Source: an uncultured Christensenella sp. (GTDB lineage: Bacteria; Bacillota; Clostridia; Christensenellales; Borkfalkiaceae). From it: 47,373 nt of DNA. Under the pieces are notes generated by a model. That model searched no databases. It had not been told where the DNA came from and saw only the letters and a program-made list of their open reading frames with translations. Shown in pieces: positions 15,706 to 24,462 of the stretch. Location: the NCBI GenBank assembly GCA_910577555.1, contig CAJTLF010000014.1:1-47373 (forward strand), read 5' to 3'. The position numbers and the translations under genes are program-made. How positions within the stretch are numbered: the stretch's first letter is position 1; each line of letters begins with the position of its first letter.

Positions 15706-15919
15706 AGAATACCAGTCCCGTTACCTTTTCGCCGAGCGGCTTTATACGGTTGCATATAAATACCGTGAGAACGGGAATTATTATCATTCCGAATATGAAC
15801 AGCAGTATCCACCAGATGCCGCCGCCCTGTTTTCTGCCGCCGCTCTTTACGAAACGGTAATAGTTTATGCAGAGCATTCCCATACCCGCAAAAACTCCCC
15901 AGAGAACGAGCATCGCCAT
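15698..15919 (-). CDS. downstream frame of a broken membrane-protein gene
   Basis: A 73-residue frame with an ATG, two hydrophobic segments (about 2-22 and 36-60) and a basic linker. Its codons continue in frame upstream of this ATG to about 15965 without a stop (reading AATCGVIPVVGWYLS), so it is more likely the 3' part of the gene starting at 16061 than a gene of its own. It has no good ribosome site. See the pseudogene entry. Confidence 0.45.
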   Translation of the reverse strand: MAMLVLWGVFAGMGMLCINYYRFVKSGGRKQGGGIWWILLFIFGMIIIPVLTVFICNRIKPLGEKVTGLVFYD

Positions 15920-16061
15920 GGATAAATACCAGCCGACTACGGGAATTACCCCGCACGTTGCCGCCGACTATAAGCAATACGACGAATATTATCGTGTAAA
16001 TATTGCGGCGTTTTGCAAGCGTTTTCAATACTTCCTTATCTTCGGTAGAAAAATTGTACAT
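15698..16061 (-). pseudogene. frameshifted small membrane-protein gene
   Basis: The gene starts well: a perfect AGGAGG site six bases before the ATG at 16061 and a consensus promoter. The first frame gives MYNFSTEDKEVLKTLAKRRN and a membrane helix, then turns into unlikely Arg-rich sequence at about 15960. The hydrophobic continuation is in the next frame. Dropping one base in GTCGGCGGC (complement of 15956-15968 region) joins them into a natural run (LLIV then AATCGVIPVVGWYL) and a protein of about 120 residues with three or four membrane helices. It is either a real frameshift or a sequencing error. Confidence 0.65.
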
Positions 16062-16088
16062 AGAGTACCTCCTGTTAAAATTAAAGTA

Positions 16089-16130
16089 ATTATAATCTCA
16101 AAAATTGAGAATGTCAAGCAAAATTCTCAA
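16089..16130 (-). promoter_or_regulatory. consensus promoter with an XRE-type operator inside it
   Basis: On the minus strand TTGACA (16112-16117), exactly 17 bases, TATAAT (16089-16094). The spacer is itself a palindrome, TCTCAA-TTT-TTGAGA (16096-16110). A second palindrome pairs TTGAGAAT (16105-16112) with ATTCTCAA (16123-16130) across the -35 box. Three half-sites in a divergent region next to an XRE gene point to repressor control of both directions. Confidence 0.65.
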
Positions 16131-16159
16131 ATTTTGATATATTTATCGTAGTCTTGATT

Positions 16160-16360
16160 ATGAATTTTCCGGAAAGCCTTAAAAATCTGCGGGTAATAAG
16201 GGGAGTTGGGCAGAAGCAACTTGCCGATACGCTGAATACTACCGTAAAGACCGTTTCTCACTGGGAGACGGGTTACAGCGAGCCGTCGATTGCACAGCTT
16301 ATAGAGCTTGCCGACTATTTCGAAGTTACTCTTGACGAGCTGACGGGCAGGAACGTGTGA
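16160..16360 (+). CDS. XRE-family helix-turn-helix regulator
   Basis: A 66-residue single-domain DNA-binding protein. The helix-turn-helix reads GQKQLADTLNTTVKTVSHWE (about 18-37), followed by the typical EPSIAQLIELADYFEVTLDELTG end. The length is that of a bare Cro/C1 domain. The ATG at 16160 is preferred over a TTG two codons earlier; neither has a ribosome site, so expression may be low. Divergent from the membrane-protein operon, with the palindromic half-sites between them. Probable autorepressor and repressor of that operon. Confidence 0.85.
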   Translation: MNFPESLKNLRVIRGVGQKQLADTLNTTVKTVSHWETGYSEPSIAQLIELADYFEVTLDELTGRNV

Positions 16361-16377
16361 ACGGGCGGAATTGAATT

Positions 16378-16443
16378 TAACGACAAAAACCGACATATTT
16401 CGTCGGTTTTTTTTATTTTTCGGGCGTGCGGGACATATATAAT
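16378..16443 (+). promoter_or_regulatory. possible Spo0A-controlled promoter of spoIIGA
   Basis: A perfect -10 (TATAAT, 16438-16443) lies eleven bases before the spoIIGA ATG with no recognisable -35 at 17 bases, which fits an activator-dependent promoter. TTTGTCGTTA on the minus strand at 16378-16387 resembles a Spo0A box (TTTGTCGAAA), about 50 bases upstream. The spoIIG operon is Spo0A-activated in B. subtilis; the assignment here is by analogy. Confidence 0.3.
16387..16414 (+). terminator. intrinsic terminator after the XRE gene
   Basis: AAACCGAC / GTCGGTTT stem, loop ATATTTC, then a T-rich run. Confidence 0.85.
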
Positions 16444-16453
16444 ACTTTTTACG

Positions 16454-17233
16454 ATGCAGGTTTACGTGGAGCTTGCCGTCCTTGAAAATTTCTGTATGGA
16501 CTTCACTTTGCTGTACGCGGCAAAGGTAGTTTCAAAAAACCGCGCGGGATATCTGAGAACGGGCGTAGGCGCGGCTTTGGGCGCGGCGGTTGCAGTCGTC
16601 GTTCCGCTTATGGATTTCGGGGCGGTATGGGCGGTGATAATCAAGATAGTTTCGGGGCTTGCGATATGTCTTTGCGCGGGCAGGTTCGGCGGGGTTAAGC
16701 AGTACTTGAAGTATGCGGGCTGGTTTACCGCGTTCACCGCTTTTCTGGGCGGCGCGCTCATTGCCGTATTCTCGCTTGCGGGTTTGGAATACGCGGGCGG
16801 GACGGGATATCTTCTCTCGTCCGTGCCCATAGGCATACCGCTGTTCTGTGCGCTGTTGCTTATTCTGGGAGCGCGGCGGCTTGCGTTAAAGTTTACCAAG
16901 CACGAGAAAAACGCCGTTGTTTGCCGCATATATGCGGGGCAATCGAGCGCGGAGATAGGCGGATTTTTCGACAGCGGGAACAAGGTTTACCATGCGGGGC
17001 AGCCCGTGAGCGTCATTCCCGAAGCGGTAGCCGCAAAATTGACGGACGAAAGCCGAATAAAAGACGGCGTAAAAATACATACTGTTGCGGGGAGCAAGGT
17101 AATGAAGGTGTTTACCGCGGACAGGATTGAAATAGATTTCGGCGGACGCGTGCGGGAAATTAAGGCGGTTAAGGTTGGGATAAGCCCCAACGCCATAAGC
17201 CGCGCCGTGTTGCACTGCGATTTGTTGGAGTGA
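16454..17233 (+). CDS. spoIIGA: sporulation sigma-E processing peptidase SpoIIGA
   Basis: SpoIIGA is the membrane-bound aspartic protease that removes the pro-sequence of sigma-E in the mother cell. The 259-residue protein has five hydrophobic segments in residues 1-140. The C-terminal protease domain carries the catalytic Asp173 in GFFDSGNKVYH and a later VKVGISPNAIS block. It lies directly upstream of its substrate gene sigE, the classical spoIIG arrangement. There is no clear ribosome site; the -10 box is so close that the leader is only a few bases. Confidence 0.95.
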   Translation: MQVYVELAVLENFCMDFTLLYAAKVVSKNRAGYLRTGVGAALGAAVAVVVPLMDFGAVWAVIIKIVSGLAICLCAGRFGGVKQYLKYAGWFTAFTAFLGGALIAVFSLAGLEYAGGTGYLLSSVPIGIPLFCALLLILGARRLALKFTKHEKNAVVCRIYAGQSSAEIGGFFDSGNKVYHAGQPVSVIPEAVAAKLTDESRIKDGVKIHTVAGSKVMKVFTADRIEIDFGGRVREIKAVKVGISPNAISRAVLHCDLLE

Positions 17234-17276
17234 GCGGCGACGCCGTTACGCAATACGAGTAAACAAGGAGACGGAA

Positions 17277-17975
17277 ATGTTTGAAAAATTAAAACGCTTT
17301 TTACAGCAGACTTTCGGGATAAACACGTTGGATTACATATGCGGCACGGAGGCGTTGCCGCTGCCGCTTTCGCAGGAGGAAGAGAGCAGTAAGCTGTCTC
17401 TTTTAGAGAGTGGGGACGAGCGGGCGAAAGCCGAGCTGGTGGAGCATAATCTGCGGCTCGTAGTGTACATAGCCAAAAAGTTCGAGGGCTCGGGCGCGGA
17501 CGGCGACGACCTTGTTTCGGTGGGAACTATAGGGCTGATAAAGGCTATTAACTCGTTTAAGTCGGACAAGAACATTAAGCTTGCGACTTATGCGTCGCGC
17601 TGTATAGAGAACGAGATTCTGATGTATCTGAGACGCACGGCGAGACTTCGGCAGGAGGTGAGCTTCGACGAGCCGCTTAACACCGACTGGGAAGGCAACG
17701 AGCTGTTGTTATCCGACGTGATGGGAACGGATGCGGACACCGTTTACTCGGACATAGAAGGCGGGGTGGAGCGCGAGCTTTTAAAGGCGTCGTTATCCAA
17801 GCTTTCGCAACGCGAGCAGAGAATTATGAATATGCGGTTCGGGCTGGACGGCGGCGAAGGCATGACGCAGAAGGACGTTGCCGATACGCTGGGTATTTCG
17901 CAGAGCTATATTTCCCGTCTCGAGAAAAAAATTATCGCCAAGCTGAAAAAGGAGATTTCCAAAAAAATCAGTTGA
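17277..17975 (+). CDS. sigE: RNA polymerase sigma-E (mother-cell sporulation sigma factor)
   Basis: A 232-residue sigma-70-family protein made as an inactive precursor. The N-terminal pro-region (about 1-22) precedes GTEALPLPLSQEEE, the conserved start of mature sigma-E. Region 2 includes NLRLVVYIAKKFE and KLATYASRCIENEILMYLRR; region 4 includes TQKDVADTLGISQSYISRLE. The pro-region is somewhat shorter than in B. subtilis. A strong AAGGAGA site precedes the ATG. SpoIIGA, encoded upstream, should cleave it. Confidence 0.96.
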   Translation: MFEKLKRFLQQTFGINTLDYICGTEALPLPLSQEEESSKLSLLESGDERAKAELVEHNLRLVVYIAKKFEGSGADGDDLVSVGTIGLIKAINSFKSDKNIKLATYASRCIENEILMYLRRTARLRQEVSFDEPLNTDWEGNELLLSDVMGTDADTVYSDIEGGVERELLKASLSKLSQREQRIMNMRFGLDGGEGMTQKDVADTLGISQSYISRLEKKIIAKLKKEISKKIS

Positions 17976-18031
17976 CCGCGGTATATGTGCGGGGGAACGG
18001 CTTTTGTACATAACGAAAAGGAGATTTTATT

Positions 18032-18802
18032 ATGTTGCAAAAAGTCGTTATTTGCGGCGTGGATACGTCGGGACTGCCTTTGCTTTCCGCAAAGGAACAG
18101 GAAGAACTCATGCTCAGGTTAAAGGCGGGCGACAACGCCGCGCGGGAAAAGTTTATCGTTGGAAATATGCGTCTGGTGCTGTCGCTCGTAAGGCGGTTCT
18201 GGGCAAAGAGAGCCAACGCGGACGACGTGTTTCAGGCGGGGTGCGTGGGGCTTATTAAAGCCATAGATAATTTTGACGTTACGGTGGGGGTTAAGTTTTC
18301 CACCTATGCCGTGCCTATGATTCTGGGCGAAATAAAGAGATATCTGCGTGACGGGAACTCCTTGCGCGTTTCCCGCTCCATACGCGATACCGCCTATCAG
18401 ATACTGAAGGTAAGGGAGCGGCTGGAGATTGACGACGACGACGTGACTTACGACAAAATCGCAAACGAAATGAAGATTGCCGTTTCCGAAGTGGCGTACG
18501 CGCTGGACGCCATTTCCGACCCCGTTTCACTTTACGAGCCCGTGTTCAACAAGGCGGGCGACACTCTTCTTCTAATGGACCAGATTTTCGACGAGAAGAA
18601 CAACGACGAGACCTGGACGGAAAAAGCCGCGCTTTACGACGCGCTGGCAAAGCTGGAGAGCAGGGAGAAGAAGATTTTGTTCCTGCGCTATTTCGAAGGA
18701 AAGACGCAGACCGAAATAAGCCGCGAAGTGGGCATTTCGCAGGCGCAGGTTTCCCGTTTAGAGAAAACCGCGCTTAAAAGAATTAAATCCTGTATATCGT
18801 AA
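18032..18802 (+). CDS. sigG: RNA polymerase sigma-G (late forespore sigma factor)
   Basis: A 256-residue sigma factor of the sigma-F/G/B group. The N-terminal VVICGVDTSGLPLLS (5-19) is the sigma-G signature. Region 2 has NMRLVLSLVRRF and KFSTYAVPMILGEIKRYLRD; region 4 has TQTEISREVGISQAQVSRLE. It drives forespore genes after engulfment, here very likely including spoVT. Preceded by AAGGAGA about eight bases before the ATG and located 56 bases after sigE, as in other Firmicutes. Confidence 0.96.
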   Translation: MLQKVVICGVDTSGLPLLSAKEQEELMLRLKAGDNAAREKFIVGNMRLVLSLVRRFWAKRANADDVFQAGCVGLIKAIDNFDVTVGVKFSTYAVPMILGEIKRYLRDGNSLRVSRSIRDTAYQILKVRERLEIDDDDVTYDKIANEMKIAVSEVAYALDAISDPVSLYEPVFNKAGDTLLLMDQIFDEKNNDETWTEKAALYDALAKLESREKKILFLRYFEGKTQTEISREVGISQAQVSRLEKTALKRIKSCIS

Positions 18803-18816
18803 AAAGGCGTTTGAAG

Positions 18817-18848
18817 AACGGGCGGAAGCGTATCCGCCCGTTTTCGTT
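18817..18848 (+). terminator. intrinsic terminator after sigG
   Basis: AACGGGCGGA / TCCGCCCGTT stem, loop AGCGTA, then TTCGTTT. Confidence 0.85.
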
Positions 18849-18894
18849 TGGGAAAATTTTTATAAATTTATGCGTGAAAACAGGTTATTTTTAG

Positions 18895-18923
18895 TTGTCA
18901 TATATTATATAATGTGATAAAAT
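18895..18923 (+). promoter_or_regulatory. possible promoter of the MoxR operon
   Basis: TTGTCA (18895-18900), 17 bases, TAAAAT (18918-18923) in a strongly AT-rich intergenic stretch (18849-19004) that also holds two copies of AAATGTATAAAAA. The AT richness lowers certainty. Confidence 0.4.
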
Positions 18924-19004
18924 GTATAAAAAATCACTTAAAGCAACGATTAAAATTTATAAATGTATAAAAATTCAAATATTTTTGAATAAAAACGGAT
19001 TTGA

Positions 19005-20537
19005 ATGAAAATGGATAAGAATTTCGAGCGTATTAAAAAGAGCCGTTTGACGGCGGCGATAATAAAGAGCGCGGTGTGCGGGCTTGCGGCGGGTACCTTT
19101 GCCGCGGGCGCGGTTTTGCTCGGGTTAAAGCTCGGGCAGGTTGAAATACATTTCGCTTACTATATTCTCATAGGCGTTGCGGCTGCCGCTCTTGCGGGCG
19201 CGGGGGCTTTCTTTCTTTTGCGCCCCACAGATAAAAAGGTTGCCGCAAAGCTGGACGCCGAACACCGGTTAAACGAAAAGACGCAGACGATGGTCGCCTT
19301 TTACGGGCGCGAAGGGGATTTGTACGAATTGCAGCGCAGTGACGCCGAAGCCAAGCTTGCGGCGTTGCCCAAGAGCAAGCCCGATTTTAAAAAGTTATGG
19401 CAGTACGCCGTTGCCATGGTAATTGCGCTGGCGGTGTTCGTAACTTCTCTCGTATTGCCCGCGAACGCTTCCGATAATCCCGGACCTTACGACGAACCTT
19501 TCACCTTTACCGACAACCAGAAGGCGGCGTTGCTTTCTCTGAAGTCGGACGTGGAGAGCTCGCACCTGACGGAGAACGACAAGAGCGCGACCGTTACCGC
19601 GCTCGACGCGCTTTATTCCGCGCTCGAACAGGCGGAATACCAAAGACAGATGAAAACCGCCGTCGTTTCGACCGTTTCGTTTATTGACGGCGTGCTTTAC
19701 ACGGCGAACTCGTTCGACGATATTGCCTATTATCTTTCCGCAACCGAAGATTTGACCGAGCTTGCCAACGCGATTACCGACGGGGTTACTTTTTACAGGT
19801 CTTCAACGGTGCCGTTCTTTACGATGGAGAGCGTGACGGACGCGGAGAAAAATATGGAAACTTCGGTGAGAAACAAAGTCGAGCCGAAAATGGAAGAGAT
19901 ACTGAAAATATACGCGATTACGAAAGCGGACGGGCTGAAAGAAAAGATTGATAGTCTTAACGATGCGATTTCAAACGCGGCGGTGAACGTGCATATAAAG
20001 GACGACGACCTGATTGCCGTAGCGTTGAAATCGTTCGTGGCAAAGCTGACGGTCGTGTCGGAGCAGTCCGAAACTTACGAAGACAAGTATTTGCAGGGTG
20101 AAATTAAAAAGGCGGTGAACGCTTTGCCCGACGAGCTTTACGACGCGCTTGCCCCGCAGGCGTATAACTGCATTATGAACGAATACGTCCGCCAGCGGCT
20201 CGTACAGATTTTCGGACTTAAACAGACCGATTTGCCCAGACTGAGAAGCGGCGTTGCCGAACTCGATTCTCAGCCGAATGACGAAGAAGACGACCCGAAC
20301 CAGGGCGGCGAAGGCGACCAAAAGGATATTTACGGCACGAACGAAAACGTTTATCACCCCGAAAAGGGAGAGATAGTCGAATACGGTCCCCACCACGCGG
20401 AATTCCGTGCGGCGATGCTCGAGCAACTGGATAAAGCTGATTTGCCCGAGAGCGTAAGGGAGTATATACTCGCTTATTTCAGCGCGATGGGCAGCGGATT
20501 GCAAAAGCCCGACGGCGACGGCAACGAAGAGAATTAA
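19005..20537 (+). CDS. membrane-anchored protein heading the MoxR operon
   Basis: A 510-residue protein. Two N-terminal hydrophobic helices (about 18-42 and 50-72) precede a short cytoplasmic part (LRPTDKKVAAKLDAEHRLNE, about 72-91). A third helix (about 133-152) leads into a large, mostly helical, probably extracytoplasmic domain. A low-complexity acidic/Gly stretch (about 425-445) precedes the end. It resembles the DUF4175-like proteins that accompany MoxR genes, but this is by layout rather than a firm match. First gene of a six-gene operon. Confidence 0.75.
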   Translation: MKMDKNFERIKKSRLTAAIIKSAVCGLAAGTFAAGAVLLGLKLGQVEIHFAYYILIGVAAAALAGAGAFFLLRPTDKKVAAKLDAEHRLNEKTQTMVAFYGREGDLYELQRSDAEAKLAALPKSKPDFKKLWQYAVAMVIALAVFVTSLVLPANASDNPGPYDEPFTFTDNQKAALLSLKSDVESSHLTENDKSATVTALDALYSALEQAEYQRQMKTAVVSTVSFIDGVLYTANSFDDIAYYLSATEDLTELANAITDGVTFYRSSTVPFFTMESVTDAEKNMETSVRNKVEPKMEEILKIYAITKADGLKEKIDSLNDAISNAAVNVHIKDDDLIAVALKSFVAKLTVVSEQSETYEDKYLQGEIKKAVNALPDELYDALAPQAYNCIMNEYVRQRLVQIFGLKQTDLPRLRSGVAELDSQPNDEEDDPNQGGEGDQKDIYGTNENVYHPEKGEIVEYGPHHAEFRAAMLEQLDKADLPESVREYILAYFSAMGSGLQKPDGDGNEEN

Positions 20538-20604
20538 AAAATAAACTTAAAAGGTTTTAATTATTATGAAAAAAGCAAACGACAACGAACAAAAGGAGCA
20601 GAAT

Positions 20605-21627
20605 ATGGAAACGGAAGTAAAGAAGGCTGCCGCGGCTAAATCGGACGCGGAAAAGGTTAAGGCGTTCAGCGCGGCGATTGAGAAAATCAAGAGCGAGATT
20701 AAAAAGGACGTCGTGGGACAGGAAGAGATAGTCGACGGCGTTATCACCGCGATTATCGCGGGCGGCAACGTGCTGCTCGAAGGCGTTCCCGGCGTAGGAA
20801 AGACCCGTCTGGTGCGCTCGCTCGGAAGAGTTTTAAGCCTGCCGTTTTCCCGTATACAGTTCACTCCCGACCTTATGCCTTCGGACGTAACGGGTACGAA
20901 CGTAATCGAAAAGGACGATTCGGGCAAGATGAACGCGTCGTTCCGCCGCGGTCCTATTTTCGCGAATCTCGTGCTTGCGGACGAAATCAACCGCGCTACG
21001 CCCAAGACGCAGTCTTCGATGCTCGAAGTTATGCAGGAGCATAAGGTTACCGTTGCCAAAAACACTTATAAATTAGACGAGCCTTTCTTCGTGCTTGCGA
21101 CCCAGAACCCTATCGAGCAGGACGGCACTTATCCCCTGCCCGAAGCGCAGATGGACCGCTTTATGTTTAAGCTTTTAATGCAGTTCCCCACCGCGGGCGA
21201 GCTGGTGGACATTGTCAATATGACGCAGCTTACCTTGGACGAGAGCGCGGAGCCCGTAGTGGACGGCAAGACCATTCTCGAAATGCGCGAAGTCGCCAAG
21301 CACGTGCCTATCATTGACGAAGTGATGAATTACGCCGTAAATCTCGTTTCCAACACCCACCCCGAAATTGAAAAGACTTCGGAGACGGCGCAGAAATATA
21401 TCCGCGTGGGCGCGTCGCCCCGTGCGGCTCAGGCTCTTATAACCTGCGCGAAGGTAAGGGCGTTGATGCACGGAAATTACAACGTTTCATACGAAGATAT
21501 AGACGCGCTTGCCCACCCCGTTTTAAGGCACAGACTGAAAATCAATTACAGCGCGGTAAACGACAAGCTTACCGTTGACGACGTAATAACCAAGCTCGTT
21601 GCCGAAAACAAAAAGCTGAGTAAATAA
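20605..21627 (+). CDS. MoxR-family AAA+ ATPase
   Basis: MoxR ATPases act as chaperone-like motors for maturation of metal- or vWA-containing complexes. About 340 residues, with Walker A GVPGVGKT, Walker B VLADEINRA followed by the MoxR-typical TPKTQSSMLEVMQE, sensor 1 ATQNPIEQDGTYPLPEAQMD, and a C-terminal lid domain with GASPRAAQAL. The ATG at 20605 has an AAAGGAG site at ideal distance; an in-frame ATG at 20566 would add 13 residues. It works with the DUF58 and vWA proteins encoded next. Confidence 0.94.
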   Translation: METEVKKAAAAKSDAEKVKAFSAAIEKIKSEIKKDVVGQEEIVDGVITAIIAGGNVLLEGVPGVGKTRLVRSLGRVLSLPFSRIQFTPDLMPSDVTGTNVIEKDDSGKMNASFRRGPIFANLVLADEINRATPKTQSSMLEVMQEHKVTVAKNTYKLDEPFFVLATQNPIEQDGTYPLPEAQMDRFMFKLLMQFPTAGELVDIVNMTQLTLDESAEPVVDGKTILEMREVAKHVPIIDEVMNYAVNLVSNTHPEIEKTSETAQKYIRVGASPRAAQALITCAKVRALMHGNYNVSYEDIDALAHPVLRHRLKINYSAVNDKLTVDDVITKLVAENKKLSK

Positions 21628-21697
21628 CGGCGCGAAAGCGCAAAGCCCGCCCGAAGGTATAACGCCGTCGGGCGAATGAATAATAAAACGGACGACA

Positions 21698-22582
21698 ATG
21701 AGTAATTTTGCTATTAACGAAGAGTTTTTGCAACAGCTTGAAAAGTTGCAGATGCTTATTAAAAATAACGTGGCGGGGCTGTTCGGCGGTAATCACCAGA
21801 GCAAGTCCTACGGCTCTTCGTGCGATTTTTCGGATTTCCGCGAATATATGGCGGGCGACGACGTAACCAAGATTGACTGGAACGCCTACGCCCGTACGGA
21901 AAACCTTTACCTTAAGCTTTACGCAGACGAAAGACAGATGCACACCCGCATTTACATAGACGCATCAAAGTCGATGGCGTTCGGTAAGGGCAAAAAGCAC
22001 GAGCAGGCGTTGAAAATGGCTGCGGCTTTCGCCTACCTTTCCATTAACGAGATGGATAAGGTTTCAATCTACGCTATCCGCGACAGGAAGTGCGAAGAGA
22101 TTGCCGTAAACCTTTTGGGCAAGGACGCGTTCACGAGCTCGGTGAACAAGCTGAACGATATCGTTTTCGACGGCGACAGCTTTATTTCGGACAGCATTAT
22201 CCCGTCTACCGTAGGCTACGGCGACGGGCTTTCCGTTATCATTTCCGACTTCCTTACGGACAACGACTACGAAGGCGCGATAGACTATCTCGTCGCAAAG
22301 AAGAGAGACGTTCTGTGCGTGCAGATTCTTTCTAACGAAGAGCTTAAACCGCACGCGAGCGGGAAGATGCACTTCTTCGATTCGGAGGACGGCGGCAAGT
22401 CTTACCGCAAAAATATTAACAAGGACATTTTAAAGGCTTATAAGCTTGCGCTCGAATACGTTACGGGGCGGATAAGCGGCTACTGCGGGGCAAGGGGTGC
22501 GGAATATATGCTCGTGCCTTCGGAAGAATCCGTTTATAAAATTTTCTTCGATAAATTAGTGAACATGGGGGTATTGAAATGA
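21698..22582 (+). CDS. DUF58 domain protein (vWA-like MoxR partner)
   Basis: A 294-residue soluble protein. DUF58 core: YMAGDDVTKIDWNAYARTE (50-68) and YADERQMHTRIYIDASKSMA, with a MIDAS-type DxSxS at Asp88, Ser90, Ser92. DUF58 proteins are the usual cytoplasmic partner between MoxR and the membrane vWA proteins. The 70-base gap after moxR holds a CGCCCGA / TCGGGCG hairpin (21648-21674) without a T run, perhaps an mRNA-stability element. The stop overlaps the next ATG (ATGA, 22579-22582). Confidence 0.9.
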   Translation: MSNFAINEEFLQQLEKLQMLIKNNVAGLFGGNHQSKSYGSSCDFSDFREYMAGDDVTKIDWNAYARTENLYLKLYADERQMHTRIYIDASKSMAFGKGKKHEQALKMAAAFAYLSINEMDKVSIYAIRDRKCEEIAVNLLGKDAFTSSVNKLNDIVFDGDSFISDSIIPSTVGYGDGLSVIISDFLTDNDYEGAIDYLVAKKRDVLCVQILSNEELKPHASGKMHFFDSEDGGKSYRKNINKDILKAYKLALEYVTGRISGYCGARGAEYMLVPSEESVYKIFFDKLVNMGVLK

Positions 22583-24462
22583 GTCTTGCTTTTCCCTTGG
22601 GATTGCTCGGTCTGATAGGAATCCCCGTACTCATAATAATTTATATAATCAAGAACAAGTATACCGAACAGGTTATTTCGTCCACTTATATCTGGACGCT
22701 GAGCGAAAAGTTTTTAAAACGGCGCAACCCCATAAACAAGTTAGTGGGCATAATAAGCCTTATTCTGCAGATACTTACGGTGCTTTTCGTTTCCGTAGCC
22801 GTTGCACAGCCGGTGTTTACGGTGCCTGATTCGGCTTACGAATACGTGTTTATTCTCGACGGCTCGGGCAGTATGAACATAACCGAAGGCTCGCGCACCC
22901 GCTTCGCGGTTGCAAAGGACGAGATATCTTCGCTTATAAACGGTTCGCTCGTGGGTAGCTCGTACACGCTCGTATGCGCGGGCGATACTACGGAAGTGGT
23001 GTTCGAGCAGATAACTGACAAAAAGTACGCTATAAAGAAGATAAACGAGCTTGACGAAAAGTATCTCGATACGGGATATGCGGGGGCGATTGATTACGCC
23101 CAGCAGTATTTCGACAACGTTTCCCGTTCGGCGAAGAATTATCTTTTTACCGATAAAAACGTTATCACCTACGAAAACGTTCAGATAGTGAACGTGATTA
23201 AAAACACTGCGGCGAAAAATTTCGCGCTGGAATCTGTTGAAGCAAAGGTTACGGGCGACAAGACGGTCGTTACCGGAAAGGTAGTTTCTTACCACGGCGT
23301 GGATACGGTTGATTTGAATTTAAAGGTTTACGTTGACGGGGAAACCTTGCTTGAAGAGAGCGTCGGTGTGAACGTTGCGGCGGCGGAAGGGCTTACCTAT
23401 CCCGAAGGCTTGTTCCGCGAAGAATTCGACGCGTCGTCCTTTAACTACGTTCAGGCTGACGTTACGGACGGCGACGCGCTCGGGCTTGACAACTCGGTGA
23501 CGGTGTACAGCCCCGAAGCTGAGAACAACTACTCCGTATTGTTGGTGAGCGACTATCCCGGAATGCTCAATAATGCGCTTTCGGTAAGGACGAATATTTC
23601 AACTACGGTTATTAAGCCTGCGGAATACAGCGCGGCGTACAGCGGTTACGATTTATACGTTTTCGACGGCGCGGAGATAGAAGAGCTCCCCCGTGACGGC
23701 GCGGTATGGCTGTTTAACCCCAAGAGCAACGCGAAGGGAATGGGGTTCAATATCAAGGATTCCGACCCCGTGGTATTCGAAGAGGGTATGCGCCTTACTT
23801 ACAGCCCGTGGAACGATTCGGCTCTCGAGATTCTGAAAAAAAATCTGCCTGTGAACGATATTCTCGTCAAGGAATACGTTAAGTGCGGGTTTACGCGCAG
23901 GTTTTCAACCCTGCTCACGCTTAACGGCGACCCCGTGGTGTTTGCGGGTACGAGTACGGACGGCGTGAGAGAAGTGGTTACGGCTTTCGATATTCACAAG
24001 TCGTCGTTGCCGTCGTTGCCCGATTTTGCGATTTTAATAGGAAATTATCTGAATTATACTTTCCCCAGCGTGTTTGAAAGAACGACTTATTTCGCGGGGG
24101 AGTCGGTTACGCTCAACGTTGCGGCGAACTGCGATTCCATAAGGGTGAGCAGTCCGCAGGGCAAGGTGAGTTATCTGAACACGGGCAGTGAAGTTGCGGA
24201 GCTTTTGCTTACCGAAGTGGGCGTTTACAGGCTTACCGTTACCGAAGGTGGGGTGGAAAGAGATTTCTATCTGCATTCGGCGTTGCCCTTATCCGAGCGC
24301 GACCCCGTTGCGGCGACCGACGAGTTCGTGATAACGGGCGAGCCGGAGTTCAAGATGAAGGACGGTATCTACGACGATTTACTCGTTTGGTTTATATTAA
24401 TCGCGGTTTTACTCGCCGCGGATTGGGTGGTGTATTGTTATGAACAGTATCAACTTCGATAA
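22579..24462 (+). CDS. BatA-type membrane protein with vWA domain
   Basis: A 627-residue protein. Two N-terminal hydrophobic segments (about 5-24 and 55-78) form the BatA-type membrane region, with FLKRRNPINK between them. Next is a vWA domain whose MIDAS starts at DGSGSM (Asp94, Ser96, Ser98), then a beta-rich region, then a Rossmann-like glutamine-amidotransferase-like domain (starting about 312, NYSVLLVSDYPG). One C-terminal helix (about 599-619) follows. The vWA and later domains face outside. It overlaps the next gene by 23 bases. Confidence 0.88.
   Translation: MSLAFPLGLLGLIGIPVLIIIYIIKNKYTEQVISSTYIWTLSEKFLKRRNPINKLVGIISLILQILTVLFVSVAVAQPVFTVPDSAYEYVFILDGSGSMNITEGSRTRFAVAKDEISSLINGSLVGSSYTLVCAGDTTEVVFEQITDKKYAIKKINELDEKYLDTGYAGAIDYAQQYFDNVSRSAKNYLFTDKNVITYENVQIVNVIKNTAAKNFALESVEAKVTGDKTVVTGKVVSYHGVDTVDLNLKVYVDGETLLEESVGVNVAAAEGLTYPEGLFREEFDASSFNYVQADVTDGDALGLDNSVTVYSPEAENNYSVLLVSDYPGMLNNALSVRTNISTTVIKPAEYSAAYSGYDLYVFDGAEIEELPRDGAVWLFNPKSNAKGMGFNIKDSDPVVFEEGMRLTYSPWNDSALEILKKNLPVNDILVKEYVKCGFTRRFSTLLTLNGDPVVFAGTSTDGVREVVTAFDIHKSSLPSLPDFAILIGNYLNYTFPSVFERTTYFAGESVTLNVAANCDSIRVSSPQGKVSYLNTGSEVAELLLTEVGVYRLTVTEGGVERDFYLHSALPLSERDPVAATDEFVITGEPEFKMKDGIYDDLLVWFILIAVLLAADWVVYCYEQYQLR

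Noticed and set aside
15653..16151. Plus-strand frames of 90 and 94 codons across the small membrane operon
   Set aside because: They oppose the promoter-supported minus-strand genes and have no ribosome sites.
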